Shown: positions 14,059 to 25,699, counted from the stretch's first letter. The stretch: DNA of 60,931 nt from Anaeromyces robustus (GCA_002104895.1 MCFG01000398.1:1-60931); one strand, 5' to 3'. A program made the numbers and translations. The notes: generated by a model not told the origin, from the letters alone.

Positions 14059-15129
14059 TATAACGATATTTTAATGTATGAAGAATGAATATATATATTT
14101 ATTATATAAAACTATTAATTATGAAATTTAGATTTACTTTTTATTCTTTTCTCTTTTTTTCCCTTTTGTTTATTTTTATTATATATATGTATTTTATTTT
14201 AAAAATAAAGCAAAAATAAAATCTTATTTAAAATAAACTAAAAATATTCAAGATCAAATAAATTTTACTTTTTTTTTTTTTTTTGAAAAAAAATAAAATA
14301 TAGTAAAATTTTAATTTTTAATTATTATATTATTATTTGTTGTTTTGTATATTAAAATAAAATAGTAATAATTTTACTTATTTATTATATTATTTATTAA
14401 AATCATTATATTAAAAAATATTAAATTTATTTTAATTAAAAAAAATATTCATAATAATAATTAAGAATATATAATTTTAACAAATTTAATGTAAATAATA
14501 TATTTTTTTAAATTAATAATTTATACTTAACAACACATTATTAATAATTATTAATTGCTTTTTATTATTTATATATTCAATTAATTATAACATAGATAAA
14601 GAATATATCAAATATTTTTTTATATATTCATTTTCATTATTAACAAAATTTATAATTTTTAAATATAAAACATATACTATATTCAATGAAATATATTATT
14701 ATTTGTTATAATTTTTGAATGTAAAACATATACTATATTCAATGATATATATTATTATTTGTTATAATTTTTGAATTATTACATATAATAATAATTTAAA
14801 ATAAAGATTAAAAAATAAATATATATATTAAAGAAAAGATAGTTTAATCTCTCTTTTTTATTATTATTATATATTATTTATACTTTGGAATAATATAAAA
14901 TATAATAACATTTCAAACTATTATATGCGGTAATCAATATAAAAAAAAAAAAAAAAAAAAAACCGAGGTAGTCCAAATTAAATGCCTTTTTTTTTTTAGA
15001 CTAAGATTAATTTATTTATTTAAAATAATTAAATTAAACTTACATGTGAAATAAAAGAATATACAATATATAAAAAATATAAAAGAAAATAATAAAATTT
15101 ATTACAGGTATTAATCAAATTATAAATAT
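14059..15129. other. Intergenic AT-rich DNA upstream of RPT3
   Basis: No gene was seen. A near-duplicate pair lies at 14657-14720 and 14716-14778 (AAAACATATACTATATTCAATGA, then TATATTATTATTTGTTATAATTTTTGAAT), giving a tandem duplication of about 60 bases. A 20-base poly-A at 14941-14960 precedes a short GC-containing stretch (CCGAGGTAGTCC). No recognisable proteasome-type promoter element was found. Confidence 0.6.
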
Positions 15130-16680
15130 TAAATAAGCAAAAAGGAAAGAAGTTAAACTTCTAACCTCACCCATTTAACGAATGACATACCATTAAAAAT
15201 TGTGTAAGAATAAATTCCATGTCTTATTTTTTCGACGTCGACGCCCTTGAAGCCGCCAAGAATGTTCTTATTATTATTATACCAATTGAGAAGAATTCGA
15301 AAGGATATATTTACAATTTGGTATAATAACAGTAAGAAAATGAAACAAACCCACAATAACCAGAACAGGAGACTCTGATGAACTTTTGATAAAGTAATTC
15401 ATGCTAATGTCTCCGTTCCATATCAATATTTAGTTTTTCAAATCCATAATTCTCATTAAGGAAAGCGTTAAGCATCAAATAATATATATTATTTTTACAA
15501 TCTTCGTCCAAGTCCATAGAAATTTCCAGTAATTTATCTTCAATAGTTCAGGGAAACTTCAAGAATAAGTCATCAGTATGATTAAGAATTGCATTTCTAT
15601 CCTGTTCAAAGGCCTTACAATTGAATATCCAATGAGAAAAACTTTACGTTTTTTCACCACAGCAAGGGCAGCACGTAGGAAAGTTTTCAAGTGTAGACTT
15701 ATTTTTAAGTAGAAACTCATAGTTAAATTGAAAACCGCTGCGTATTCTCATAATCAGAAGAACCCAAGTTGGAATTAGGGATATGATAGAGCAAGATCCT
15801 GTATATCTTTGAAAGGTCCATATTTATAATACCTTGTATATAGATGCTCTATTAGCTGGATTTTTCGTCAGTACATCTCTCGTTAAATACTTATCAGTAA
15901 TTTTCTTTATTACCTTTTAATTTCTTCTTTAAGGTACGATATTCTTTAGTCCATGAATAATAATAAAGTATAGTAGGAATATTTGTAATTAGTTCTTTAA
16001 TAATTCATGAAGATTTCCCCATTTATAGAAACAACAAATTTGAGCTATAACACAAATCGCTAAAATTAACGAGATATGGAATAGGTGCAAGTGTTAGGTT
16101 AATAGATTTATGTCCAAAACTCCAAAATAATCCTCTATTGAATATAGATTGGGCTTTTTTGGTTTTAATCTTGTTATAACCTAAAAAGGGAGAGTAGTAA
16201 TTTAAAATATCGATAATATGGGAATTCTTCATTTAAGAACCAATGGAATATTACGGTTAAGGAGAAAACGAGAGAATGAAATTATAGTCAGGTTAAGTTT
16301 TGAGTTAAAGTTAGAAATAATAAGTTTAAGGGAAAGAGAGTTATCAAAATAGGATACCAAGATATTTATAGGTGAAAATTTTTAGGAATTCTATTAATAC
16401 CAAGAAAGAAGATCGGGTCAGAATAATTAGGAGGAAGAGAGAGTTTGGTATCAACAAATGTGCTACAATAGTTGTTAAATTACCTAAAGGTCATTTCATT
16501 AGTATTAGTCCATTTGTGTACATAGGATAAAAGTGCTCTGAGTTTACTTTTAGTAGGATTAATAAGAATAATATCAAAGAGACCGCCACCACAGATTGAA
16601 TCACCATATAAAATTCCATAGTTAGAACAATTATTCAAAATATCATAAATGAATGTTAAGTATTTGAATTAAATATAGAT
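15130..16680 (-). pseudogene. Decayed LINE (non-LTR) reverse transcriptase, C-terminal half
   Basis: Read on the minus strand from 16680, the translation gives FIYDILNNCSNYGILYGD, CGGGLFDIILINPTKSKLRALLSYVHKW, NEMTF. This is the palm region of a LINE reverse transcriptase in which the catalytic F/YADD box has lost residues (LFDII). Further on come DPIFFLGINRIP and, at 16023-16232, PFLGYNKIKTKKAQSIFNRGLFWSFG, matching the thumb/connector region. Near 15615-15690 the motif CCPCCGEKT followed by HWIFNC is the C-terminal CCHC zinc knuckle of such elements. Many stops and frameshifts separate these pieces, so it is dead. The endonuclease and most of the RT lie beyond the 5' break near 16680. The 67-residue frame at 15153-15356 is the decayed tail. 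Confidence 0.8.
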
Positions 16681-16810
16681 ATAAGCCACATTATATCTAT
16701 TAAATAATAATTATTCAACATAACTTTATTTAATTTAATTTCAAAAAAAACACATGAATATGATAAGGTAATTAAACAAAATAACTAAATTTTATAAAGA
16801 AAGAAATTAT

Positions 16811-16848
16811 ATAGGATATGATATTAAAAAAATAATATCATATCCTAT
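16811..16848. repeat. Perfect 16-bp hairpin just past the ATG-less ORF
   Basis: ATAGGATATGATATTA (16811-16826) is exactly complementary to TAATATCATATCCTAT (16833-16848) with a six-A loop. It starts 15 bases beyond the stop of the minus-strand frame at 16863-17405. It could be a 3' end signal or a relic of an element end. Confidence 0.6.
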
Positions 16849-16862
16849 AGAAAATGTTATCA

Positions 16863-17405
16863 TCAACACCTTTTTAAAGTTTTTTTAACAACATTAATAT
16901 TATTTTCATAAGATAAGAGAGTTAAGAAGCTACTATTTTGTTTTTCAACGCTGATTCTATCGACACTTAAATTATAGCCTAGATAAGTTAAATGATCAGC
17001 TAATAATTTATAATTTTTATCTACATCGATATATTCCTTGAATCTACTAAATATAACATATCTAACATTTTCTATACCTAATTCTAATTCTCTACAAGAA
17101 GGATAATAATAGTTAATTTTATATCTATCAACACCAGGAATATTTAATATTTCATTTAAGTAATCACTGTAACAAATTAATTTATCAAATAAGACATCAG
17201 TTATATCAACATCTTTGATACCAGAAACATAAATTTTAGAATTTATATCTAGAGAGAAAGATATAGTAGGTTTATTTGTTTCTATTACTAGATTATCATT
17301 TATAATACTAACATTTCCATTTAATAATTCTAAATTTTTTATTAGAGCGAAATATTCAGAAACGTCAGAATGAACTATAATACGATGGATTAATTTAATA
17401 TATAT
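16863..17405 (-). CDS. Unrecognised 180-codon open frame without ATG
   Basis: The frame runs from a stop at 17406-17408 to TGA at 16863-16865 without any interruption and without a single Met codon, so ATG-based ORF searches miss it. The translation looks like real protein: mixed composition with charged and hydrophobic alternation (for example VHSDVSEYFALIKNLELL, SFSLDINSKIYVSGIKDVD, YYYPSCRELELGIENVRYV, NYKLLADHLTYLGYNLSVD) and no Asn runs. No domain was recognised. It could be a 3' exon whose upstream exons lie above 17.4 kb (not found), or a 5'-truncated copy of a repeated gene. The neighbours on both sides are dead repeats, which makes its intactness notable. Confidence 0.5.
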   Translation of the reverse strand: MYIKLIHRIIVHSDVSEYFALIKNLELLNGNVSIINDNLVIETNKPTISFSLDINSKIYVSGIKDVDITDVLFDKLICYSDYLNEILNIPGVDRYKINYYYPSCRELELGIENVRYVIFSRFKEYIDVDKNYKLLADHLTYLGYNLSVDRISVEKQNSSFLTLLSYENNINVVKKTLKRC

Positions 17406-17789
17406 TTAATCATATGTATCCTAGTAAGCGTTATGTAAATAGAAATTATATGGCTAATATATATACTGATAAATAAAAGCATATGGAAATAACTCATTTC
17501 TTTTAACTTTAAATTTATAAACATAATTTGATAGATAAAGTAAAAATTAATATATCAATTATTATTAAGAATAGTAAATATAAATATTAAAATGAAATTA
17601 ATTATAAAATAAAATAACAAAAAAGATATAGGTATAACATAATATTATAAATATATTATAAATATATATGAATATATTATGAATAATATAAGGAAAATGA
17701 TCAATTGTTTTTAATATTTTGTGAAATTGATCTGAATTGTTATATTTAGTAAACATCATTTTATAATAAATTATTACATTATATAAATA

Positions 17790-18450
17790 ATATTCTGGGG
17801 AATTGTGCATTTCGGCAATGTATTTCGTAAATGTATCGCGCATTAAAATAACGTATTATTAAATGTATTATATTGTGGCTTATAAATTAAATTAATAAAA
17901 ATTTATTATATTATTAATGTTAAGATTTAAATTTATAACTTTATTTTATTAATCACGTGTAAATAGTATATTTATGTTTTATTAACATTATTTATGTAAA
18001 TATTCTTAAATTTATGTAATCATTATATTTTTTGTATTATACATTATTTTATGTAAAGTCATGTATTCACATGATATATTCTATTTTATATTTTCACCTG
18101 ACAATAATTTTATTCTTTGAAGAAGTTGTGTTTTTAATTCTTTCATATTAAATAAATGTATTAATTATTAAATATATTAAATAAATAAATTATATAAACA
18201 AAATAAATTAACAATTAAAATCAATATTTTATTTATTATTGATTTATGAAACCAATTTATTAGTGCATCTTCTTTTTATTAATATTTTCTTTTTTTTTTT
18301 TATTTAACTTATAAAATAAATAAAATATTAAGTGAAATTTAAAATTTATATTTATAATTCTTTAAATTATGAAATAAATAAGAAATGTTTTAAGGGAAGT
18401 GTGCATTTCGGCAATGTATTTTGTAAATGTATCGCGCATTAAAATAACGT
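17790..18450 (+). repeat. Two ~600-base direct repeats with GTGCATTTCGGCAATGTATTTCGTAAATG starts
   Basis: GTGCATTTCGGCAATG...TGTATCGCGCATTAAAATAACGTATTATT...ATTATATTGTGGCTTA occurs at 17805-17880 and again at 18399-18475. Each is followed by the same AT-rich text, with ATCAATATTTTATTTATTATTGATTTATGAAACC near 18220 and 18512. The period is about 595 bases in the first part and shorter later because of a deletion. The start is the inverse of the CGAAATGCA motif. Confidence 0.7.
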
Positions 18451-18594
18451 ATTATTTAAATGTATTATATTGTGGCTTAAATTAAATTAATAAAAAATTT
18501 ATTATATTATTAAAATCAATATTTTATTTATTATTGATTTATGAAACCCAATTTATTAGTGACATCTTCTTTTTATTAATATTTCTTTTTTTTT

Positions 18595-18905
18595 TTTTTT
18601 TTTATTTAACTTATGAAATAAATAAAATATTAAGTGAAATTTAAAATTTACTATAATTATTTAAATTATTAAATAAATAAAATATTAAGTGAAAATTTAA
18701 AATTTATAAATTCTTTAAATTATGAAATAAATAAAATATTAAGTGAAATTTAAAATTTATAAATTCTTTAAATTATGAAATAAATAAAATATTAAGTGAA
18801 ATTTAAAATTTATAAATTCTTTAAATTATGAAATAAATAAAATATTAAGTGAAATTTAAAATTTATATTTTATAATTCTTTAAATTATGAAATAAATAAG
18901 AAATG
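18595..18905 (+). repeat. Tandem array of a ~54-base unit
   Basis: Five to six head-to-tail copies of AATAAATAAAATATTAAGTGAAATTTAAAATTTATAAATTCTTTAAATTATGA. The last copies are almost identical, implying recent expansion; the first ones differ by small deletions. A single earlier copy lies at 18300-18380. Confidence 0.8.
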
Positions 18906-19215
18906 CTTTAATATACAAGTACTAGTAGTATATAAACTCTCTTAAAAAAATTTTTATATATATGTGGCGTTAAAATATTTATATAAATTTACAATATAAA
19001 ATGTGGCGTAAAGGACCATTCAATGCAAAAAATTTCATGTACATTGCCGAAATGCAACACTCAGTGTTTTAATATACAAGTACTAAACTCTCTTAAAAAT
19101 TTTTATATAAATGTGGCGTTAAAATATTTATATAAATTTACAATATGAAATGTGGCGTAAAGGACCTGTAAATGCAAAAAATTTCATGTACATTGCCGAA
19201 ATGCTACACTCAGCC
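18906..19215 (+). repeat. Two tandem copies of a ~150-base unit ending in CCGAAATGCAACACTCAG
   Basis: Both copies read TTTTAATATACAAGTACTA, AACTCTCTTAAAAA, ATGTGGCGTTAAAATATTTATATAAATTTACAATAT, AAATGTGGCGTAAAGGACC, AATGCAAAAAATTTCATGTACATTGCCGAAATGC, then ACACTCAG. Copy 1 is about 18908-19065 and copy 2 about 19066-19213. Private differences are few (ACTAGTAGT insertion, CATTC versus TGTAA). Confidence 0.8.
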
Positions 19216-21023
19216 TTGGAATAATAAACTAATAATTCGTAATAATTTGTAGTAATTTGTAATAATAATTTGTAATAATAATTCGTAAGTTTATAATTGT
19301 TATTAGTGATTCTACATTATCATATTTTTGAAATATAATAATTATTTATCTATTATCAAAAGAAAAGAGTTCAATTTATTTAATTATTGTTGATACTAAT
19401 AAATAAATAATTGTTATTGCTATTTATTAAGAATAATAATTAGTTTATTTATCTATATCATGTTTAATTATACTTTTAATAATTATAATAATAATATCAT
19501 CATCTCTTTATTTTTATTTAAAGAATAATTTTTATTGTTTATGTATTCATCATTTTTGGTTTATTAAAGATAAAGGAAAAAAAATTTTAGTTTATACCAA
19601 TGAAATTTGATATAAAAAAAATTATTGATTAATGTTTATATTAATCCTAACCTATTACATTTTTTTCATATATATTAATTTTACTTTTAATGAAAATAAA
19701 CTTGATGTAATATAATTTGAAATAATAATCATTTTCTCTTTATATTTAAAGAAAAAGAAATAAAATAAAATATATATATAAAAAGTTCTTTTTTTAAAAT
19801 CAAAAAAAATAAATAATAATCCTTTTTTCATATAAAGTATATATAATATAAATATAATTATAATTATAGAGCTTCAAAATAACTTAATAAAAGAATATAA
19901 ATATGAAAATTTATAATAATAATTTTTGAGTTTAAATAAAAAAATTTCTTACATATATCTATATATATTGATTTTATTTTGATTAATTATCAAAATTATT
20001 TCTAAAAACTTCATGTATTTTCTTTTATTTTTTTGTTTTGGTTTATTTTAAATTAAGTAATATAAATTCTTATTTATTATTTTTATTTTTATTTATTTTT
20101 AGTTTTTTTATTTATTTTTATTATCATTCTTTTTTTTTTTTTTTTTTTTTTTTTAATCTCAATATGACATTTTAATATTGTTAAACTTTAGTGGTTAGAT
20201 TTAAACATACTAAGAATATTCTTTTTATCTTCAATTTCTTTAGTAGGAAAAATTAATTATAATAAATCAAGTATTTTAGTGTAAATAACCTTTTCATATT
20301 TCTTAAATAATTAATTAAAGTTTATCAAAATTTAATTTTCCTTTTATATCTATGCCCATATTAATATCATAAACTTTTATAATATTTTTATTTTTATTTA
20401 ATGATAATATAATGTATTATAATTATTTAAGAAGAAGAAATAAATAATTTGAAAATATATAAACTTTTTAAAAAAAATAAAAAGTTTTATTATTTTAAAG
20501 TTATTTTATAAATATTAATAATAATCTATAAAAAAAAAATAATTGTAAATATAATAATAAACAGCCAATAATTATTAGAGTTAACCATATTAATTAATTA
20601 AAAAATTATAAATATTATTAAATATTAAAAAAAAATTTTAAAAAAAGTTGACAAATAAATATTTATTCCTTTTTTTTTTTTTATTTTTATTATATCGAAT
20701 TTATTAATTCAATAATTTTTAATTATTACATATTTAACAAAATTATATACTTTTTTTTTTTTTTAAAAAAAAAAGAAAAAATAAATTATATATTTTCATT
20801 TTTGAAATAATAAACAATAAAATAATTAATTTAAAATTTTTATTTTTCTGCTTTATAATAAAAAATTAAATTTGAAATTTGATTTTTAAATTTTAGAATT
20901 TAAAAATTCATTGAAATTTTAGAATTTAAAGATTCATTGAATTTTTTTTTTTAAAATTATAAAATTATAAAATTATTCTTCTTCTTATTATTTATTATAG
21001 ATATTATATAGAAAAAGAAAAAA
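19216..21023. other. Gene-free AT-rich stretch upstream of the hydrolase pair
   Basis: No coding region or GC island was seen apart from short TAATTCGTAATAATTTGTAGTAATTTG repeats at 19228-19290. Poly-T tracts lie at about 20130-20153 and poly-A/T pairs near 20680 and 20751-20775. The 5' flank of the first hydrolase (20870-20960) carries a duplicated TTTTAGAATTTAAARATTCATTGAA. Confidence 0.6.
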
Positions 21024-21908
21024 ATGTCAGAGAAAAAAACTGAATTTACCATTAAAGAAGATGGTTTTCATGGAAATTTATTTGAATGTCAAAGTGAAAA
21101 TAATCCTTATCCAAAAAAAATATTAATTATATGTTCTGGTTCTGATGGTGATTTTGAAAATTCTAAAAGTACAGCAAAAAAAATATCAGATAAAGGAATT
21201 AATTCTCTTGCATTAGGTTATTTTAATATACCTGATGGTCCTTCCATATTAAAAGAAACTCCTATTGATTATATAGGAGAAGCAGCTAACTATTTAAAAT
21301 CTATAGGTTATGAAAAAATAGGATTATGGGGAATTTCTATGGGTTCCATTTATGTTCTTTTAGGTGCAAGTTATTATCCTGATTTAATTAATTTAGTTAT
21401 AGCAGCTAGTCCTTGTTATTTTGTTGTACAAGCTATGGATAGTCAAAAAAATATTTTATATGATACAAGTGCCTATTCTTATCATCATGAAAGTATTCCT
21501 TATGAACCTTATACCGAAAATATGACTATGTTTAGAAATATCTTTGAATCTATTAAACATTTAGAACCTAATTTTTCTTATTTATATACTTCATTAATTG
21601 GTCATGTTCCAAAAGAACATATTATTCCTTTTGAAAAAATGAAAGCTCATATTCTATTATTTTCAGGTAAATTAGATAGTATATGGCCTTCCTATGAATT
21701 TAGTAATATTATTGTTAATCATTTAAAAGAAATAAATTATTCCTATCCTTATGAACATATTATATGTGAATATGGTGGTCATTTAATGGTACCATTTCCA
21801 ACTAAATTAGATAAATTTTTTAAAGCTAATCGTAAATATAAAAATGAAACAGAACAATATCGTAAAGAACATATAGAAAAAATTATTGAAACTTTTAAAA
21901 CTTTGTAA
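21024..21908 (+). CDS. Alpha/beta-hydrolase, BAAT/acyl-CoA thioesterase C-terminal type, copy 1
   Basis: A 294-residue intronless gene. The nucleophile elbow is GISMG (residues 103-107, Ser105), preceded by IGYEKIGLW. Asp218 in SGKLDSIWPS and His253 in YGGHLMVPF complete the likely Ser-Asp-His triad. The order and text (YYPDLINLVIAASP after the elbow, GKxDxxWPS, GGH) match the C-terminal catalytic domain of bile-acid-CoA:amino-acid N-acyltransferase/acyl-CoA thioesterases. The N-terminal Ig-like domain of the animal enzymes is absent, as in bacterial single-domain relatives. There is no signal peptide or membrane segment, so it is probably cytosolic. The substrate cannot be told; an acyl-CoA or ester is likely. 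The start follows an A-rich leader (AGAAAAAGAAAAAAATG). It is paralogous to the gene at 22842, and lack of introns amid intron-rich genes hints at bacterial origin. Confidence 0.85.
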   Translation: MSEKKTEFTIKEDGFHGNLFECQSENNPYPKKILIICSGSDGDFENSKSTAKKISDKGINSLALGYFNIPDGPSILKETPIDYIGEAANYLKSIGYEKIGLWGISMGSIYVLLGASYYPDLINLVIAASPCYFVVQAMDSQKNILYDTSAYSYHHESIPYEPYTENMTMFRNIFESIKHLEPNFSYLYTSLIGHVPKEHIIPFEKMKAHILLFSGKLDSIWPSYEFSNIIVNHLKEINYSYPYEHIICEYGGHLMVPFPTKLDKFFKANRKYKNETEQYRKEHIEKIIETFKTL

Positions 21909-22166
21909 AAAAAAAAATAAAAATAAAAAAAAAAAAAAAATAAAAAAAAATATATATAAGGAAATTATATATAAAAAAGAAATATATCTATCTTTATATA
22001 TATTTAATATCTATATATAATACTATTTTTTAAATATTAAAAATTCTTATTATTTAAAGAGCAAAAAAAAAATTTTTATTTTTTATATTTCATCTTTCAT
22101 ATTTCATCTTTCATATTTAATATTTCTTCCTTTATAATTTTACTTTAATCATTATAATAATTCATG

Positions 22167-22421
<255 letters not shown>

Positions 22422-22841
22422 AATTTCGTTAAAAACAACCAATTATTATAAAGGATTTTTATTTAAATAAAAGTTTTAAAAAATTATAATGGATGATTTT
22501 ACCGAAATTTTAAGTATTGTCAAAATATATTAATAAAAAGATAAAATAAAATAAAAAAATAAAATAAAAAAAAAATATATATATATATGATGAAAATTTT
22601 AATATTAAATTAATTATTAGTATTTTTATTTTTGTATTTTTATTTTATTTTATTGTTATTCATTTAAAAGTAACAACAATACTACATATAATTAATATAT
22701 ATAAAAGTATTTTTTTTTTTTTTTTTATTTGTTTAAAATAACACAAAAAAAAAAATTAATATATAATAAAAAGTATCAAACATATAAAAAAATATATATA
22801 TATATTATATTGATATTAATATATAGGTTGACCAAAAAAAA

Positions 22842-23723
22842 ATGAGTGATATTAAAACTAGTTTTAATGTAAAAGATGATGGTTTTACTGGATATTTATT
22901 TAAAAGTGAAAATGAAATATGTCCAAATAAAGCTTTAATTGTATGTACTGGTTCGGATGGTGATGTTGAATTTATAAAAGAATTATCAGAAAAATTTTCA
23001 AGTTGTGGTATTACAACCCTTGGATTATGTTTTTTTAATACACCTGATACTTCTAAAGCTGTAGATAAAGTTCCAATAGATTATATTGAAAAAGCTGCTT
23101 TATATTTAAAATCTATAGGTTATGAAAAAATTGGTATTTGGGGTATTTCTATGGGATCTGTTTATGTTCTTTTAGGAGCATGTTATTATCCAGATTTAAT
23201 ACAATATGTAATAGCAGCAAGTCCTTTATATTTTGTTTTTGAAGCTGTAGATGTTAAAAAATGTAAAATAATTAAAGGAGAAAGTTCCTTTTCTTATAAG
23301 GGAGAACCTATTCCTTTTGAACCCTATACTAATAATATGAATATGTTTATATTTATGTTTGATTTTTTAAAAAATTTTGAACCAAACTTCAGTAGAATTT
23401 ATGGACCATTAGTAGATAAAGCTAAAGAAAGTTCCATAATTCCAGTAGAAAAAATGAAAGCTAAAGTTTTATTAGTATCAGGAAAAAGGGATACTTTATG
23501 GCCATCCTATATTTCAGCGGAAAAAATCATAGAACGTTTAAAATCTAAAAATTATACTTATCCTTATGAACATCTTTCTTTTGAATATGGTGGTCATTAT
23601 ACATTACCATTTGATGCTTCTGGAGAAAAATCTTTTCAAGCTAATCGTAAATTCCCAGAAGAAAATAAAAAATATAAAGAAGAAAATTTAAATAAAATTA
23701 TTGAAGGTTTTAAAACTTTTTAA
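22842..23723 (+). CDS. Alpha/beta-hydrolase, BAAT/acyl-CoA thioesterase C-terminal type, copy 2
   Basis: A 293-residue intronless tandem paralogue of the gene at 21024, in the same orientation. The triad is kept: Ser103 in GISMG, Asp217 in SGKRDTLWPS and His252 in YGGHYTLPF. Long blocks are identical or nearly so (AxYLKSIGYEKIGxWGISMGS, YVLLGAxYYPDLI, PVEKMKAKVLLVSGK, ANRKFP). The surface loop after the elbow differs (residues 135-155: VDVKKCKIIKGESS versus MDSQKNILYDTSA), which is where substrate choice could differ. Both copies look functional. The start follows GGTTGACCAAAAAAAAATG. The product is again predicted cytosolic with unknown substrate. Confidence 0.85.
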   Translation: MSDIKTSFNVKDDGFTGYLFKSENEICPNKALIVCTGSDGDVEFIKELSEKFSSCGITTLGLCFFNTPDTSKAVDKVPIDYIEKAALYLKSIGYEKIGIWGISMGSVYVLLGACYYPDLIQYVIAASPLYFVFEAVDVKKCKIIKGESSFSYKGEPIPFEPYTNNMNMFIFMFDFLKNFEPNFSRIYGPLVDKAKESSIIPVEKMKAKVLLVSGKRDTLWPSYISAEKIIERLKSKNYTYPYEHLSFEYGGHYTLPFDASGEKSFQANRKFPEENKKYKEENLNKIIEGFKTF

Positions 23724-23940
23724 AAAAAATTTAAAAAAAAAAAAATTAAAAATTATTGATATTGATTATTTTTAAAAAAAATATCTATCTATATCTATAT
23801 ATCTATATCTATATATTTATATACATTTTTGTAAAACTTTTTTTTCTTTTTTTATTGTAATAAAAACATTAACATATTTAAAAAATTATACTATTCTTTT
23901 AAATAATGATGTAAATATAAATATAATAAGAATAATTTAA

Positions 23941-23996
<56 letters not shown>

Positions 23997-24189
23997 TGTA
24001 GATAAATAATATACTTAAATTATTAAGTTAGTAACAAAAATCTTTGTTTATTATAAAAGTTTTTATAAATTAAATATTTATATTCAAATTAAAAAAAAAA
24101 AAAAAAAGGAAATTATATAAATTTATAATAATTAATATTTATAAAAATAATGTACATAGAATTTATTTATACATTAAAATTATATAATA
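23724..24189. other. Spacer with TATC and TAAA microsatellites
   Basis: Holds a (TATC/TATA) run at 23780-23820 and a (TAAA)n run of about 55 bases at 23936-23991. No gene was seen. Confidence 0.7.
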
Positions 24190-24990
24190 ATATCATGACT
24201 AAATTTAGAAAATACAATTCTATTTTATAATGAATTAAATAATGAATGCAATCCTAATATATTATTAGAAATTGCAAAACAAGGAATAATTTTATATGAA
24301 TCATTATTTATTAAATAAAATAAAAGATCACGAAAAAATGTAATTGAAATAAGTGTATTAGCTGTTTATTATTATTACTATTTTTTTTACAATAAATACT
24401 AATAAACAATTATCAAATTCAAATGAATCAAAATTTTTTGATAAAACATTATTAAATATTATGAAAGATCAAGAAATTTTTAAAGATATTTACAATAAAA
24501 TAAAAAGTAAAGAATACAAAAAGGAAAATTATGACTTAGTAGATAATTCTTATTAAAATAAAGGGATCCTGAAAAATACGATAAATTAAATAAATATCAT
24601 GTACTCTATCTATTATATTCCGATGACCATGAATTTGATATTGACAATTTTAAATAATTTAAATTTTAGCAAAAAATTATTTATCAAAATAATGACGAAT
24701 TTAATAGAAATATTAAATAATCCAAATTATCTGTTTGCTGTTTGATTCAAGATTTTAATACTGATAATTACACAGAATATTATTTAATAAGAATGTCATG
24801 CTTAGTTTCATTACTTCATAATAATTTTTAGGATAAAGGTATAGTAAATTTATTATTTAGTATAAATTTAGTTATACTAGACTTGAATGTAATAAAAGTT
24901 TGTTTTGTCCATATAGAGAACGTGGTGATATTTGGGAAGAAGACTAATTTATTTGATGTATTAAGTGAAACACCAAACAAAAATATTTAA
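24190..24990 (+). pseudogene. Decayed unrecognised protein gene
   Basis: Coding-like text persists in shifting frames: FDKTLLNIMKDQEIFKDIYNKIKSK, then (R)DPEKYDKLNKYHVLYLLYSDDHEFDIDNFK, NDEFNRNIK, SVCCLIQDFNTDNYTEYY, LIRMSCLVSLLHNN, and near 24888-24945, after another frameshift, TRLECNKSLFCPYRERGDIWEED and a stop. At least four stops and several frameshifts break it. The regularly spaced hydrophobic and charged text suggests a once-helical protein of over 200 residues. No family was recognised, so no function is offered. Confidence 0.5.
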
Positions 24991-25065
24991 TAAATACGTT
25001 AATAGATATTAAATTATTTTTATTTTTTTATTTTTTATTATTTTGAAAAAGAATATATACAATTT

Positions 25066-25103
<38 letters not shown>

Positions 25104-25699
25104 TCTTTTGTGCAACTTTTAAATAAAAATATATTAAATAATTATAATTATAAATGTAAATATGTTAATAATATTCTATTCTAATTAATGTAAATCATGT
25201 AACGTAACTCCTTTTTTTAACAATATATATTAAAATTTAATGGAATATAATGGAATATATTGAATATATTTAAATTAGATTAATGGAAATTTTATTTATT
25301 TGTTTTTTTATTTTTTATTTTTTTTTTTTACAAAATTTATATTAAATTCTATGATGTAACGATATGTAACGAGAGTAAAAAATAAATATTAAAAATTTTA
25401 TGATTTTAACCAATAAAATTAGTCAAAAAAAAAGTATAAAATAAAATAAAATAAAATGTATTAATAAATAAAAAAACAATAAAATAAAAATAAAAATAAA
25501 ATAAAAGATAAAATAAAATAAAATAAAAAATAAAATAAAAAAGTGTATTAATAATAAAATTTTAATTATTATTTTATATACTCAAAAATATAAAAACATT
25601 GGTTTAGATAGTCAGTGTTATTAAACAAAATAATAAATAAATTTTATATTTGAAAAGATTAATATTTTAATTAAACAAAAAAAAAAAAAAACAATAAAA
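24991..25699. other. Spacer with poly-T tract, upstream of the secreted Cys protein gene
   Basis: No gene was seen. A poly-T of about 30 bases lies at 25069-25097, GATGTAACGATATGTAACGAGAG near 25350-25375 and AATCATGTAACGTAACTCC at 25193. AAAATA runs fill 25440-25545. Confidence 0.6.

Noticed and set aside
17598-17843. 81-residue minus-strand ORF
   Set aside because: It starts within the CGAAATGCA-type repeat and continues into simple A/T text; no protein-like conservation was seen.
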